Source of the DNA: BOG-908 sp963751795
Lineage (GTDB): Bacteria > Pseudomonadota > Alphaproteobacteria > Acetobacterales > Acetobacteraceae
DNA length: 64,000 bases
Assembly (NCBI GenBank): GCA_963751795.1
Contig: CAVVVI010000003.1
Coordinates: 186,001-250,000, forward strand
Direction of reading: 5' to 3'
The position numbers were made by a program, and so were the translations under genes. The notes below the pieces were generated by a model that saw nothing but the letters and a program-made list of their open reading frames with translations, had not been told where the DNA came from and ran no database searches. Below are positions 19,338-28,604 of this stretch, piece by piece. Each line of letters starts with the position of its first letter. The stretch's first letter is position 1.

Positions 19338-20342
19338 CTAGGCCTCGTGATTGTCGGTTGACGGCGCGGGGCCCGGCGCGAGGGCTGGCTGCTGGTAGAT
19401 GCCTTCGAGCAGGTAGATCGGGCGTTGTTTGGTTTCCACGAACAGCCGGCTGACATATTCGCCGATCATGCCGAGCGAGATCAGGTTGGCCGCCGTGCTG
19501 AACAGCAGCACGATGATCAGAGAGGCGTAGCCCGGCACGTCGGTGCCCGCCAGCAGGCGGTGCAAGGCGATGAAGGCGGCGTAGGCCAGGGCGCCCAAGG
19601 CGAGCAGCGCGCCGCAATACGTCCAGATGCGCAGAGGTGCGGTGGAGAAGCTGACGATGCCGTCGAGCGCGAAATTCCACAGCCGCCAGTAATTCCACTT
19701 GGAGTGGCCGAGCGTGCGGGCGGGGCGCACATAGGGCACGGCGATGGAAGGAAAGCCGACCCAGGCGAACAGGCCTTTCATGAACCGCCCGCGTTCCGGC
19801 AGGGATTGGATGGCGGTGATCACGCGGCGGTCGATCAGGCGGAAATCGCCGACGTTGCGCGGGATCGGCGTGGCCGAGACGCGGTTGAAGATCCTGTAGA
19901 ACAGGCCAGCGGTGATGGCCTTCAGGCGGCCGTCGGCCTCGCGGCTTTCGCGCAGGCCGTACACCACGTCGTAGCCCTCGCGCCAGAGGGCCACGAAGCG
20001 GCCGAGCAGTTCGGGCGGGTCCTGCAGATCGACGTCGAGCAGCACGGCGGCATGGCCCTGCGCGATGTCGAGCCCGGCCGTCATTGCCGCCTCCTTGCCG
20101 AAATTGCGCGAGAGGTTGGCGACCCTGATGTCGGGTGCGGCGGCGGCGTGGGCGCGCAGCAAAGGCAGCGTGGCGTCTGTCGAGCCATCGTTGACGAAGA
20201 GGATTTCCCAGCGCGTGCCGATGCAAGCGAGCGCGGGGCGCAGCTGGGTGAGAAAGGCGCCGATCGCCTCGGCCTCGTTGAAGACGGGCACGATGAGCGA
20301 GATCAGCGGGTCGGGCGGGCGCGGTGTGGCGGAGGGCTCCAT
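19338..20342 (-). CDS. Family 2 glycosyltransferase, GtrB/ArnC/DPM1-like
   Basis: A membrane-anchored glycosyltransferase that typically moves a sugar from a nucleotide donor to undecaprenyl phosphate on the cytoplasmic face. It has VPVFNEAEAI at the N-terminus, FVNDGSTDAT, the DXD-like DVDLQDPPE, and two C-terminal membrane helices at ~235-260 and ~275-300, the standard layout of the GtrB/ArnC family (334 aa). I chose ATG 20342, preceded by GGAGA; the frame extends upstream to 20384 without conservation. The next gene downstream is a methyltransferase. Confidence 0.9.
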   Translation of the reverse strand: MEPSATPRPPDPLISLIVPVFNEAEAIGAFLTQLRPALACIGTRWEILFVNDGSTDATLPLLRAHAAAAPDIRVANLSRNFGKEAAMTAGLDIAQGHAAVLLDVDLQDPPELLGRFVALWREGYDVVYGLRESREADGRLKAITAGLFYRIFNRVSATPIPRNVGDFRLIDRRVITAIQSLPERGRFMKGLFAWVGFPSIAVPYVRPARTLGHSKWNYWRLWNFALDGIVSFSTAPLRIWTYCGALLALGALAYAAFIALHRLLAGTDVPGYASLIIVLLFSTAANLISLGMIGEYVSRLFVETKQRPIYLLEGIYQQPALAPGPAPSTDNHEA

Positions 20343-20421
20343 CGTATCTCCATGGGAACGATGGTGGCGAAGAATGCAAGGCATTCTTCATAGCCGCGCC
20401 GCGCTGGGCCCGGTTGAGTGG

Positions 20422-21282
20422 CTAGGCCGGCTCGCCGGCCAGCCAGCCCTCGCAGCAGCCTTTGGCCAGTGCGCGCACGCGGCCGATATAGCCGGCCCGC
20501 TCGCTGACGCTGATCACGCCCCGCGCATCGAGCAGGTTGAATAGATGGCTGGCCTTGATGCACTGGTCGTAGGCCGGCAGTGGCAAGCCGCGCGCGAGCA
20601 GGGCGGCGCATTCGGCCTCGGCATCGGCGAAATGGGCGGCGACCAGCTTGGTGTCGGCGGCCTCGAAATTATAGGCGCTGTACTCGCGTTCGGCGCGCAG
20701 GAATACGTCCCCGTAGGTGACGCCGGCGCCGTTGAAATCGAGGTCGTAGACGCTCTCGCGCCCCTGCACGTACATCGCCAGCCGTTCCAGGCCGTAGGTG
20801 AACTCCGCCGAGGGGGTGACCACCGGGATGCCGCCGACCTGCTGGAAATAGGTGAACTGTGTGACCTCCATGCCGTCGCACCACACTTCCCAGCCCAGGC
20901 CCCAGGCGCCTAGCGTGGGGCTTTCCCAATCGTCTTCGACGAAGCGGAAATCGTGCAGGGCAGTGTCGATGCCGATGGCGCGGTAGCTTTCCAGCACGAG
21001 AGCCTGGGCATCGTCCGGGCTGGGCTTCATGATCACCTGGTATTGGTAATAGTGCTGCAGGCGATTGGGGTTTTCGCCGTAGCGGCCATCGCTGGGGCGG
21101 CGGCAGGGCTGCACGTAGGCGGCGCGCCACGGGCGTGGCCCCAGCGCGCGCAGCGTGGTGGCGGGATGGAAGGTGCCGGCGCCCATTTCCACGTCGTAGG
21201 GCTGCAGGATGACGCAGCCTTGCGCGGCCCAGTAGGCGTGCAGACGCAGGATGATGTCCTGGAAGCTCGGCGGGTTGGGCAT
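20422..21282 (-). CDS. glyQ: Glycyl-tRNA synthetase alpha subunit
   Basis: The catalytic alpha chain of the alpha2beta2 glycyl-tRNA synthetase. The 286-residue sequence is unmistakable, with FQDIILRLHAYWAAQGC at the start, motif 2 region RRPSDGRYGENPNRLQ and the C-terminal KASHLFNLLDARGVISV. Normally glyS (beta chain) lies immediately downstream. Here the next gene on the strand is a glycosyltransferase, and no glyS is present in the window, so the beta subunit must be encoded elsewhere. Confidence 0.97.
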   Translation of the reverse strand: MPNPPSFQDIILRLHAYWAAQGCVILQPYDVEMGAGTFHPATTLRALGPRPWRAAYVQPCRRPSDGRYGENPNRLQHYYQYQVIMKPSPDDAQALVLESYRAIGIDTALHDFRFVEDDWESPTLGAWGLGWEVWCDGMEVTQFTYFQQVGGIPVVTPSAEFTYGLERLAMYVQGRESVYDLDFNGAGVTYGDVFLRAEREYSAYNFEAADTKLVAAHFADAEAECAALLARGLPLPAYDQCIKASHLFNLLDARGVISVSERAGYIGRVRALAKGCCEGWLAGEPA

Positions 21283-21354
21283 GGCGAACAGGGCCTCTAG
21301 AGTGGGGCGCGCGGGCTCCGGATGGCGGGCGCGGTGGCGGGCGGGGGTGTGGGC

Positions 21355-21732
21355 ATGCGCAGGCGCGACATCGTGGGGCTGGGCGTGGTGGCGGTGGCGG
21401 TGGCGCTGCTCATTCTCTACCGGCTGTATTTCCTCGAGCCTAGGGGCTGGGGTGCCGCGTGTGCGGCCGCCGCGCCGCCGTTGGCGTGCCTGCCGCGGGC
21501 GGGGCTGATCTGGCTGCAGGGGCAGTACGCGCTGGGCGCGGCGGCGCTGGCGTTGGGGGTGCTGGGCCTGGCGTGGGGCGGCGGCTTCGCGGCGCAGATG
21601 GGTGCCGTGCTGGCCGGGTGCGCGGCGATCGAGAATTATAACGCGACGTGGGGCGCGGTTGGGTTGGCGCTGGGGGCGTGGGGGTGGTTGCGGCGGGCGG
21701 GGTGGCGCAGGAAGGAAGGCCCTCTTTTTTGA
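21355..21732 (+). CDS. Small integral membrane protein
   Basis: About 125 residues with four hydrophobic segments, a Lys/Arg-rich C-terminus and no recognised family. The first helix is LGVVAVAVALLILYRLYFL. I prefer ATG 21355; the frame also opens at 21322. The stop codon TGA at 21730-21732 is contributed by the hairpin of an adjacent AT-rich repeat, so the last few residues (KEGPLF) are encoded by the repeat itself. Either the repeat inserted into the 3' end or the gene grew into it. Confidence 0.6.
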   Translation: MRRRDIVGLGVVAVAVALLILYRLYFLEPRGWGAACAAAAPPLACLPRAGLIWLQGQYALGAAALALGVLGLAWGGGFAAQMGAVLAGCAAIENYNATWGAVGLALGAWGWLRRAGWRRKEGPLF

Positions 21733-21866
21733 AAAAAAGAGGCAAAAAACTTTTGTTCCGTTCGCAGCCGATGCAGCCGCGTTACTCGCCGGGGAGCCAC
21801 GCAGCGTCTGCCAGCGAACAGAGCAAAAGTTTTTTGCTTCTTTTTTTCAAAAAAAAAGGCCTTCGC
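21714..21866. repeat. AT-rich paired-hairpin repeat, copy 2
   Basis: The left arm has GGAAGGCC then hairpin CTC-T6-GA7-GAG and CAAAAAACTTTTG. The right arm has GCAAAAGTTTTTTG, a T-rich/A-rich hairpin and GGCCTTC. About 70 bp of unrelated GC-rich sequence separates them. It lies between convergent genes and supplies the stop codon of the upstream one. Same family as the copy at 5661. Confidence 0.85.
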
Positions 21867-21869
21867 CTC

Positions 21870-22088
21870 CTACACAGGCTGCTCCGGCTTAGCACGATGC
21901 CCCTGAGGCTCACGGCGCAGATCGTCAGGCCGCCCGGCATTGGCATCGCCGCTAACGATGGTCTGCTTAACCGCCGTGGGCTGCGCCGCGCCCGATTTGT
22001 CGGGGTTGCCGGGCTTGGTGCTGTGGGTGCCGCCGGGATCGGCGCCTTCGATCGGGTCGTTGCCGGTGCCGCGTGTGCTGCCAGCCAT
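21870..22088 (-). CDS. Small hydrophilic protein, 72 aa
   Basis: A short, very hydrophilic, Gly/Pro/Asp-rich product (start GSTRGTGNDPIEGADPGG) that looks intrinsically disordered. The ATG at 22088 has a GGGAGAG ribosome site about 6 nt upstream, and the third positions are GC-rich, which supports a real gene. The 3' end abuts the AT-rich repeat. I do not recognise a family; small proteins of this style are common in alphaproteobacteria. Confidence 0.6.
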   Translation of the reverse strand: MAGSTRGTGNDPIEGADPGGTHSTKPGNPDKSGAAQPTAVKQTIVSGDANAGRPDDLRREPQGHRAKPEQPV

Positions 22089-22192
22089 GCGTTCTCTCCC
22101 TGCGTTGCGTGGCTACAAGTCGGCGCCCCGGGGCCTGGTTGCGGTGGCGGCCGGGGGTTTGCGCCGCGCGCCGCGCTCCCAGGTGAGGTGGC

Positions 22193-23206
22193 ATGATCCG
22201 ACGACGCGAGGTTCTGGCGGCCGGCATGGCCGCGCCGTTTGCCGCTGCCGCCGCGGCACCCGGCCTGCGGCGGTTCGAGCTGACGGCGCAGGTGAGCGTG
22301 GCGGCGCCGCCCGGGCCGGTGACGCTGTTCCTGCCGCTGCTGCAGTCGGCCAGTGGCCAACAGGCCGGGGCGGCGGCGTGGCGGACCGACGGGCGGGCGA
22401 GCCTGCTGCAGGTGGGCGCCGGCGATGCGCCCGTGTTGCAGGTGCAATGGGAGCGCGGGCCGTGCACCGTGCAAATGCGGCAGCGTGTGACCACGCAGGA
22501 CCGGGCGGGTGCGGATGGCGCGCGGCTGAGTGCGGCGGAGCGGCGGTTGTGGACGCAAGCCTCGCCCAGCCTGCCTACGGACGGCATCGTGGCGGCCACG
22601 GCGGCGCGCATCGTGGCCGGGTGCGCCACGCCGCGGGCGCGGCTGCGGGCGATCTACGATTGGGTGGCGCAGGCAACCTGGCGCGATCCGGCCGTGCGGG
22701 GCTGCGGCACCGGCGACGTGGCAACGATGCTGCGCAGCGGCCGTTACGGCGGCAAATGCGCCGATATCAGCAGCCTGACGGTGGCGCTGGCGCGGGCCGC
22801 CAGCCTGCCGGCGCGCGATGCGTATGGCATCCGCCTCGGCGCCTCCCGCGTGGCCGCCTGCCTGGGGCGTGCGGGCGACGTGACCGGGGCGCAGCATTGC
22901 CGGGCCGAGGTGTTTCTGGACGGCGAGGGCTGGCTGCCGATCGACCCGGCCGATCTGCGCAAGGCCATGCTGGAGGAGCGCCTGGCGCCAGGCAGCGCGC
23001 GGGCGGCCGCGTTGCGGGAGCGGCTGTTCGGGGCCTGGGAGATGAACTGGGCCAGCTACAACAACGCCAGCGACATCGTGCTGCCGGGCGGGCGGCGGCC
23101 GAATTTCCCGTTCCTGATGTATCCCTGTGCGTTCACCGCCGCAGGCCAGCCGGATTGCCTGGACGCGGCAGGCTTTGCCTACGCGCTGTCGTCCGTGGAG
23201 GTTTGA
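22193..23206 (+). CDS. Transglutaminase-like domain protein, possibly Tat-exported
   Basis: A 337-residue protein with a twin-Arg leader (RRREVLAAGMAAPFAAAAAA). Residues ~150-265 form a transglutaminase-like core: the nucleophile Cys is in YGGKCADISSL, the His in AQHCRAEVFLDG and the Asp in WLPIDPAD, giving a Cys-His-Asp triad. Such proteins are usually periplasmic cysteine proteases or amidases. AGGTGAGG precedes the ATG. The gene stands alone ahead of a binding-protein gene on the same strand; no ATP-grasp/alpha-E partner is seen. Confidence 0.85.
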   Translation: MIRRREVLAAGMAAPFAAAAAAPGLRRFELTAQVSVAAPPGPVTLFLPLLQSASGQQAGAAAWRTDGRASLLQVGAGDAPVLQVQWERGPCTVQMRQRVTTQDRAGADGARLSAAERRLWTQASPSLPTDGIVAATAARIVAGCATPRARLRAIYDWVAQATWRDPAVRGCGTGDVATMLRSGRYGGKCADISSLTVALARAASLPARDAYGIRLGASRVAACLGRAGDVTGAQHCRAEVFLDGEGWLPIDPADLRKAMLEERLAPGSARAAALRERLFGAWEMNWASYNNASDIVLPGGRRPNFPFLMYPCAFTAAGQPDCLDAAGFAYALSSVEV

Positions 23207-23291
23207 CCCGGGGCAGAGCCGGGCGCGCCTTGGTCACGCGGCCTTAACGCCCGGCCGCTAGCCTTTCCGCAGGAGTGGCGGGGAGGGGGCG

Positions 23292-24059
23292 GTGCGCATG
23301 CGGGTTCGGCTGATCGCCCTGGCCCTGTGGCTTGCGGCAGGGGCGGCGCAGGCGCGCCCGGTGGTGGTGCTGCGGTCCGATCTGTGGTGCCCGTATAATT
23401 GCGCGCCGGGAACGGATCGGCCGGGCTACGCGGTCGAGATCGCGCAGGCGGTGTTCGGCGCGGCCGGCTATGACGTGGACTACCAGCTGCTGAACTGGGC
23501 GCGCAGCGTGGAAGATGCGCGGGTGGGCCGGGCGGATGGCGTGATCGGCGCCTTTGCCACCGACGTGCCCGGCTTCGTCGTGCCGCACGAGCCGATCGGG
23601 TTAAGCAGCGCGGCGTTCGCCGTGCGGCGCGGGGTCGCGTTCCACTACACCGGGCCGCATGCGCTGGATGGCCGGGTGCTGGGCGTGGTGGCCACCTACG
23701 AGTTCGCCGGCGCGCTGGGTGCCTATGTGCGCGAGGTGCGCGCGGACCGGACGCGCGTGCAGTACATGGCCGGCGACGGCGCGCTGGCCAAGAACCTGTT
23801 CAAGCTGCTGGCCGGCCGGCTCGATGTGGTGCTGGACGATGCCTACGTGCTGTCCACCACCATCGCCGAACTCGGGCTGGGCGACCGTGTGACGTTCTCG
23901 CGGGAAGGCGAGGCGATGCCGGTCTATATCGCGTTTTCACCGGTCAATCCGGACTCGCCGCATCTGGCGGCCATCCTCAGCGAGGGCATCGCGCGGCTGC
24001 GCGCTTCGGGGCGGCTGGCGGCGATCCTGGCGCGCTATGGCGTCAGGGACTGGCACTGA
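23292..24059 (+). CDS. Periplasmic solute-binding protein, family 3-like
   Basis: About 255 residues with a signal peptide (LIALALWLAAGAAQA, cleavage after AQA) and a family-3 solute-binding fold. YAVEIAQAVFGAAGYDVDY corresponds to the first lobe and LAGRLDVVLDDAYVLS to the hinge region. A GGAGG site fits GTG 23292, with ATG 23298 as the alternative. No transporter permease is adjacent. One base after the stop begins a GGDEF/EAL protein, so it may serve as a sensory input partner for that protein rather than in transport (inference). Confidence 0.82.
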   Translation: MRMRVRLIALALWLAAGAAQARPVVVLRSDLWCPYNCAPGTDRPGYAVEIAQAVFGAAGYDVDYQLLNWARSVEDARVGRADGVIGAFATDVPGFVVPHEPIGLSSAAFAVRRGVAFHYTGPHALDGRVLGVVATYEFAGALGAYVREVRADRTRVQYMAGDGALAKNLFKLLAGRLDVVLDDAYVLSTTIAELGLGDRVTFSREGEAMPVYIAFSPVNPDSPHLAAILSEGIARLRASGRLAAILARYGVRDWH

Positions 24060-24060
24060 G

Positions 24061-26805
24061 ATGGAAGCGGTGAGGATGCCGCGCCGCTGGCGCATCTCGC
24101 TGCGGGTGCGCGCGATGCTGGCGGCCACCGTGGGGCTGAGCGCCATCCTGTTCGTCGATGCCTGGGTGCGGCAGCATGCGATGAGCGTGGCCGGGCGGGC
24201 GGCGCTGAGCGAGCGCGCGGGCCTGCTCGCGCGGTTGGAAGCCGCCGCGCTGTCGGTGCCGCTGTGGAACCTCGATGGCGATCAGCTGGACGCGGCGCTG
24301 GACGCGCTGGCCGCCGATCCGGATTTTGCCGAGGCCGTGCTGCTGCGGCCGGATGGGACGGTGCTGAACCGGCGCGGCGCGGCGCGGCCTGCCAAGGAGC
24401 GGGCGATCGACGTGGCGCAGCCGGTGCGGATTGCCGATCATGGGCAGACGCGGCTGCTGGGCACGCTGCATATTTCGCTTTCCACGGCACGGCTGCATAG
24501 CGCGCTGGTGGCCGAGCTGCATACGCAGGGGCTGGCACTGCTGACGCTGCTGGGCGCGGTGATGCTGGCGGTGTGGTACGCGATGCGGCAGCTGACCGCG
24601 CCGCTGGATCTGCTGACGCGGGCGTTGCGCCGGCTGGCCAAGGGCGATCTGGAAACGCCGCTGCCCTGGCTGGACCGCGACGACGAGGTGGGTGCCGTGG
24701 CGCGCGCGCTGGGCGTGTTCCGCGATACCGCCAACCGGCTGGTGCGGGCGGAGGGCCAGTACAAGGCGGTGTTCGACAATGCGGCGATCGGCATTTTCGG
24801 TGCGGGCGAAACCGGCGAGATCACCAGCGCCAACGCGGCGCTGCTGGCCATCACCGGCCACCCGACCCGCGAGTCGCTGATTGCGGCGCTCAACGATGGC
24901 AGCCTGTTCGCCAACCCGCACCGGCGCGAGGAGCTGGCCGATATGATCCGCCGCGATGGCGGCTATTTCGGCCAGACCTCCGAGTTCAGGCGGCCGGATG
25001 GCAGCTGCTATTGGGTGAGCAAGACGGTGCGCTCGGTGCAGAACGAGAGCGGGCGCTGGCTGGGCTATGTGGGCACGCTGGAGGATGTGACCGACCGGCT
25101 GCGGCGGCAGAGCGAGGAGCGGCTGCGGGTGCGTGCGGCGATGCAGAGCGCCAGCGACGCGATCCTGATCGCCGACGAGACCGGTGCGCCGCTATTCGCC
25201 AACCCCGCTTTCGCCGTGGCGTTCGGCTATAACAGCGAGGATATCGAGACGGCGGGCGGGCTGCCGGCGCTGATGACGGATCTGCCGACCGGGCGGGCGT
25301 TGCAGCGAGCGTTGCGCACCGCCGAGCCGTGGCAGGGCGAGGCCGACATTCAGGTGCGCGACGGGGCCAGCGTGCCGATGCTGGTGCGCGCCAGCCCGAT
25401 CCGTGACGATGCCGGCGGCACCGTGGGTTCGGTGGTGATCTGCACCGACCTGACGCAGCGCCGGCAGGACGAGGCGCGGATCCGGCACATGGCCCATCAT
25501 GACGGGCTGACCGGCCTGCCCAACCGCGTGCTGTTCTCCAGCCGGTTGCAGGCGGCGCTGGAGGGGCTGGCGGCCGACCGGGCCGAGCGGGAGGGTGCGG
25601 CCGCGCCGTGCGGCGTGGCGCTGCTGTGCCTGGATCTCGACCGCTTCAAGGACATCAACGACACGCTGGGCCATGCGGCCGGGGACGGCCTGTTGCAGGC
25701 GGTGGCGGGAAGGCTGCGCACCAGCCTGATGCCGGGCGATCTGGTGGCGCGGCTGGGCGGTGACGAATTCGTGGTGATGCAGGCGCAGCGCAAGACGGGT
25801 GAGACGGCCGGGCGCCTCGCCGCACGGCTGATCACCGAGTTGTCGCGGCCGTATCGGATCGGGGCGCGGCATCTGTCGATCGGCGTGAGCATCGGGATTG
25901 CGCTGGCGCCGGAGCACGCGCGCGAGCCCGGCCCGTTGCTGCGGTTCGGCGACATGGCGCTGTACGACGCCAAGGCGCGCGGCCGCGGCCAGGCGGTGCT
26001 GTTCACCCCGGCGCTGGATACCGCGCTGCGCGTGCGCGCCGAGCTGGAACGCGACCTGCGCGAGGCGGTGGCCGAGGAGCGGCTGCATCTGCACTATCAG
26101 CCGCAATACACGCTCGCCACCGGCACGCTGCTCGGCGCCGAGGCGCTGCTGCGCTGGCACGATCCGGCGCGCGGCCAGGTGTCGCCGGCCGAGTTCATCC
26201 CGATCGCCGAGGAATGCGGGCTGATCACCGTGCTGGGCGCCTGGGTGCTGCGCCAGGCCTGCCGCGCGGCGGCAAGCTGGCCGCAGCCACTGGGCGTGGC
26301 GGTGAATCTGTCGCCGGTGCAGTTCCGCACGACGGATCTGGTAGGGCTGGTGGGCGGCGTGCTGGCCGAGAGCGGGCTCGATCCGGCGCGGCTGGAGCTG
26401 GAGATCACCGAGGGGGTGATGCTGGGCGACTCGCCCGACACGCTGGCCACGCTGGCGGGGCTGAAGGCGATGGGCGTGCGGATCGCGATGGACGATTTCG
26501 GCACCGGCTATTCCTCGCTGAGCTATTTGCGCCGCATGCCGATCGACAAGCTGAAGATCGACCAGAGCTTCACCCGCGCGCTGGGCATCGATCCGGCGGC
26601 GCGCAAGCTGGTGCGCTCGATCATCGGCATTGCGCGCGATCTGGGCATCGCGAGCCTGGCCGAGGGGGTGGAGACGGAGGCGCATGCCGAGATGCTGCGC
26701 GAGGAGGGGTGCGTGGAGGTGCAGGGCTACCTGTTCGGGCGGCCGATGCCGGAGGCGGCGTTCGCCGCACTGGCCGGGCAGCCGGGGTTGGCCAACATGG
26801 CGTGA
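24061..26805 (+). CDS. Membrane GGDEF-EAL protein with HAMP and two PAS domains
   Basis: A 914-residue cyclic-di-GMP enzyme. One membrane helix at ~16-35, a periplasmic loop of ~120 residues and a second helix at ~159-178 are followed by HAMP (~180-232), PAS (~237-345) and PAS (~357-470). The GGDEF domain has an intact LGGDEF at ~566-571. The EAL domain has intact GAEALLRW at ~691 and DDFGTGYSSL. Both activities are therefore possible. I chose ATG 24061, one base after the preceding stop; the frame also opens at 24037 inside the binding-protein gene. The adjacent periplasmic protein may provide the signal. Confidence 0.93.
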   Translation: MEAVRMPRRWRISLRVRAMLAATVGLSAILFVDAWVRQHAMSVAGRAALSERAGLLARLEAAALSVPLWNLDGDQLDAALDALAADPDFAEAVLLRPDGTVLNRRGAARPAKERAIDVAQPVRIADHGQTRLLGTLHISLSTARLHSALVAELHTQGLALLTLLGAVMLAVWYAMRQLTAPLDLLTRALRRLAKGDLETPLPWLDRDDEVGAVARALGVFRDTANRLVRAEGQYKAVFDNAAIGIFGAGETGEITSANAALLAITGHPTRESLIAALNDGSLFANPHRREELADMIRRDGGYFGQTSEFRRPDGSCYWVSKTVRSVQNESGRWLGYVGTLEDVTDRLRRQSEERLRVRAAMQSASDAILIADETGAPLFANPAFAVAFGYNSEDIETAGGLPALMTDLPTGRALQRALRTAEPWQGEADIQVRDGASVPMLVRASPIRDDAGGTVGSVVICTDLTQRRQDEARIRHMAHHDGLTGLPNRVLFSSRLQAALEGLAADRAEREGAAAPCGVALLCLDLDRFKDINDTLGHAAGDGLLQAVAGRLRTSLMPGDLVARLGGDEFVVMQAQRKTGETAGRLAARLITELSRPYRIGARHLSIGVSIGIALAPEHAREPGPLLRFGDMALYDAKARGRGQAVLFTPALDTALRVRAELERDLREAVAEERLHLHYQPQYTLATGTLLGAEALLRWHDPARGQVSPAEFIPIAEECGLITVLGAWVLRQACRAAASWPQPLGVAVNLSPVQFRTTDLVGLVGGVLAESGLDPARLELEITEGVMLGDSPDTLATLAGLKAMGVRIAMDDFGTGYSSLSYLRRMPIDKLKIDQSFTRALGIDPAARKLVRSIIGIARDLGIASLAEGVETEAHAEMLREEGCVEVQGYLFGRPMPEAAFAALAGQPGLANMA

Positions 26806-26849
26806 GGCGGTGTGTGGCGCGCGCCGCCGCGGCGGCATAAGCACGCGGT

Positions 26850-28469
26850 ATGGAACCCCGCTCCAACGTGCCTGAATTCACCGTCGGCGAGCTGTCCGGC
26901 GCCATCAAGCGCACGCTGGAAGGCACGTTCGGGCGCATCCGGGTGCGGGGCGAGATCACCGAGTTCAAGCTGTACGGCTCCGGCCACGCCTATCTCAGCC
27001 TGAAGGACGAGGGCGGCAAGATCCGCGCGGTGATCTGGAAGACGACGTTGCCGCGGCTGAGCCTGGCGCCGGAAAACGGCGTGGAGGTGATCGCCACCGG
27101 CAAGATCAGCGCCTATGGCGATCGTTCGGAATACCAGCTGATCATCGATCGGCTGGAATATGCCGGCGCCGGGGCGCTGCTGGCGCGCATCGAGATGCTG
27201 CGGCAGCGCCTGGCGGCCGAGGGGCTGTTCGAGGCGGCGGCCAAGCGCGCGCTGCCGGTGCTGCCGGCGCTGGTGGGCGTCATCACCTCGGCCAGCGGCG
27301 CGGTGCTGCACGACATCATGACGACGGTGGCGCGGCGCTTTCCGCGCCCGATCCTGCTGTGGCCGGTGCCCGTGCAGGGCGAGGGGGCGGCGGCGCGGAT
27401 TGCCGCGGCCATCGCCGGCATGGACCGGCTGCCGGCGCACGGCATTGCGCGGCCGGACGTGCTGATCGTGGCGCGGGGCGGCGGCAGCCTGGAAGATCTG
27501 ATGGCCTTCAACGAGGAGGTGGTGCTGCGCGCGGCCGCAGCCTGCCGGATACCGCTGATCAGCGCGGTGGGCCACGAGACGGACACCACGCTGATCGATT
27601 TCGTGAGCGATCGCCGGGCGCCTACGCCTACGGCGGCGGCCGAGCTGGCGGTGCCCTCGCGCACCGAGCTGCTGGCCGATTTGGCGCAGAAGACGGCGCG
27701 ACTGGCCGGCGCGCTGGACCGCGGGGCGCAGGGAAGGGGCGCGGCACTGGCCGCTGCCGGCGCGCGCCTGCCCGATCTGCCGGCCATCGTGGCGCAGGCG
27801 CGCCAGCGGCTGGACGACCGGGCGCTGCGGCTGGATCTGGCCGCACCCAATGTGCTGGCCGCGCGGGCCGCGGCGCTGGCGCGCGCCGAGCGGCACATCC
27901 CCGACCCGCACGCGCTGATGGCGGCGCGCGCCGCGGCGCTGGCCCATGGAGGGCTGCGGCTGCTGGGGGCGCTGCGGCAAGGCGTGGCACGGCATCGCGA
28001 TGCGGCCGGCGGCATCGGGCCGCGGCTGGATGCGGCGCTGCCCGGGCTGCTGGCCGCCCGTGCCGCGGCGCTGGTGCGCGCCGAGCGGGGCATCCCCGAT
28101 CCGGCGGCGATCATCGCGGCACGGCGTGGCGGGCTGGTGAACATGGCGCTGCGGCTGGAAGGCGGGCTGCGCGTGAGCCTGGCCGGGCACCGCGATGCCG
28201 CCGCGCGGCTGCTGCCGCAATTGCGGCCGGCGAGCATCCAGGCGCGGATGCGTGCCCAGCGCGGCGGGCTGGATGTGCTGGGCGCGCGGCTGGACGGCGC
28301 TTCCTACGAGCGCGTTCTGGCGCGCGGCTTTGCGCTGGTGCGCGATGCGCGCGGCCACGCGGTGGCGCGCGCTGCCGATGTGCGGCCGGCTTCGCGGCTG
28401 CGGCTGCATTTTGCCGATGGCGAGGTGGGCGTGGTGAGCGAGGGCCGGCAGGGGGCGCTGCCGTTTTGA
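26850..28469 (+). CDS. xseA: Exodeoxyribonuclease VII large subunit
   Basis: The catalytic subunit of exonuclease VII, which degrades single-stranded DNA. An N-terminal OB fold (residues ~6-110, VRGEITEFKLYGSGHAYLSLKD) is followed by the catalytic domain with VGVITSASGAVLHDI, ARGGGSLEDLMAFNEE and GHETDTTLIDFVSDRRAPTPTAAAE. At 539 aa it is longer than the E. coli protein (456). The excess lies in the coiled-coil region, which holds two clear ~66-residue tandem repeats (~338-403 and ~404-470) starting with RAAAL-x-RAER. The small subunit xseB is not in the window. Confidence 0.95.
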   Translation: MEPRSNVPEFTVGELSGAIKRTLEGTFGRIRVRGEITEFKLYGSGHAYLSLKDEGGKIRAVIWKTTLPRLSLAPENGVEVIATGKISAYGDRSEYQLIIDRLEYAGAGALLARIEMLRQRLAAEGLFEAAAKRALPVLPALVGVITSASGAVLHDIMTTVARRFPRPILLWPVPVQGEGAAARIAAAIAGMDRLPAHGIARPDVLIVARGGGSLEDLMAFNEEVVLRAAAACRIPLISAVGHETDTTLIDFVSDRRAPTPTAAAELAVPSRTELLADLAQKTARLAGALDRGAQGRGAALAAAGARLPDLPAIVAQARQRLDDRALRLDLAAPNVLAARAAALARAERHIPDPHALMAARAAALAHGGLRLLGALRQGVARHRDAAGGIGPRLDAALPGLLAARAAALVRAERGIPDPAAIIAARRGGLVNMALRLEGGLRVSLAGHRDAAARLLPQLRPASIQARMRAQRGGLDVLGARLDGASYERVLARGFALVRDARGHAVARAADVRPASRLRLHFADGEVGVVSEGRQGALPF

Positions 28470-28604
28470 GGCGAAGGGGCCGTCATCTCAGGAGCGGCTG
28501 TCGCGGGAGCCGTGGCAAGTCCGAAGAGCGCTTACAAGCACTTAAGTCCAGAGTAAGCCAGAGTGCGACACGCTCGTAAGGTCGCACAGGTATCCGACCA
28601 GGTT

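Noticed and set aside
21940..23247. 435-aa frame overlapping the transglutaminase-like gene
   Set aside because: It is the wrong frame of the same DNA; only the 22193 frame shows the Cys-His-Asp motifs.
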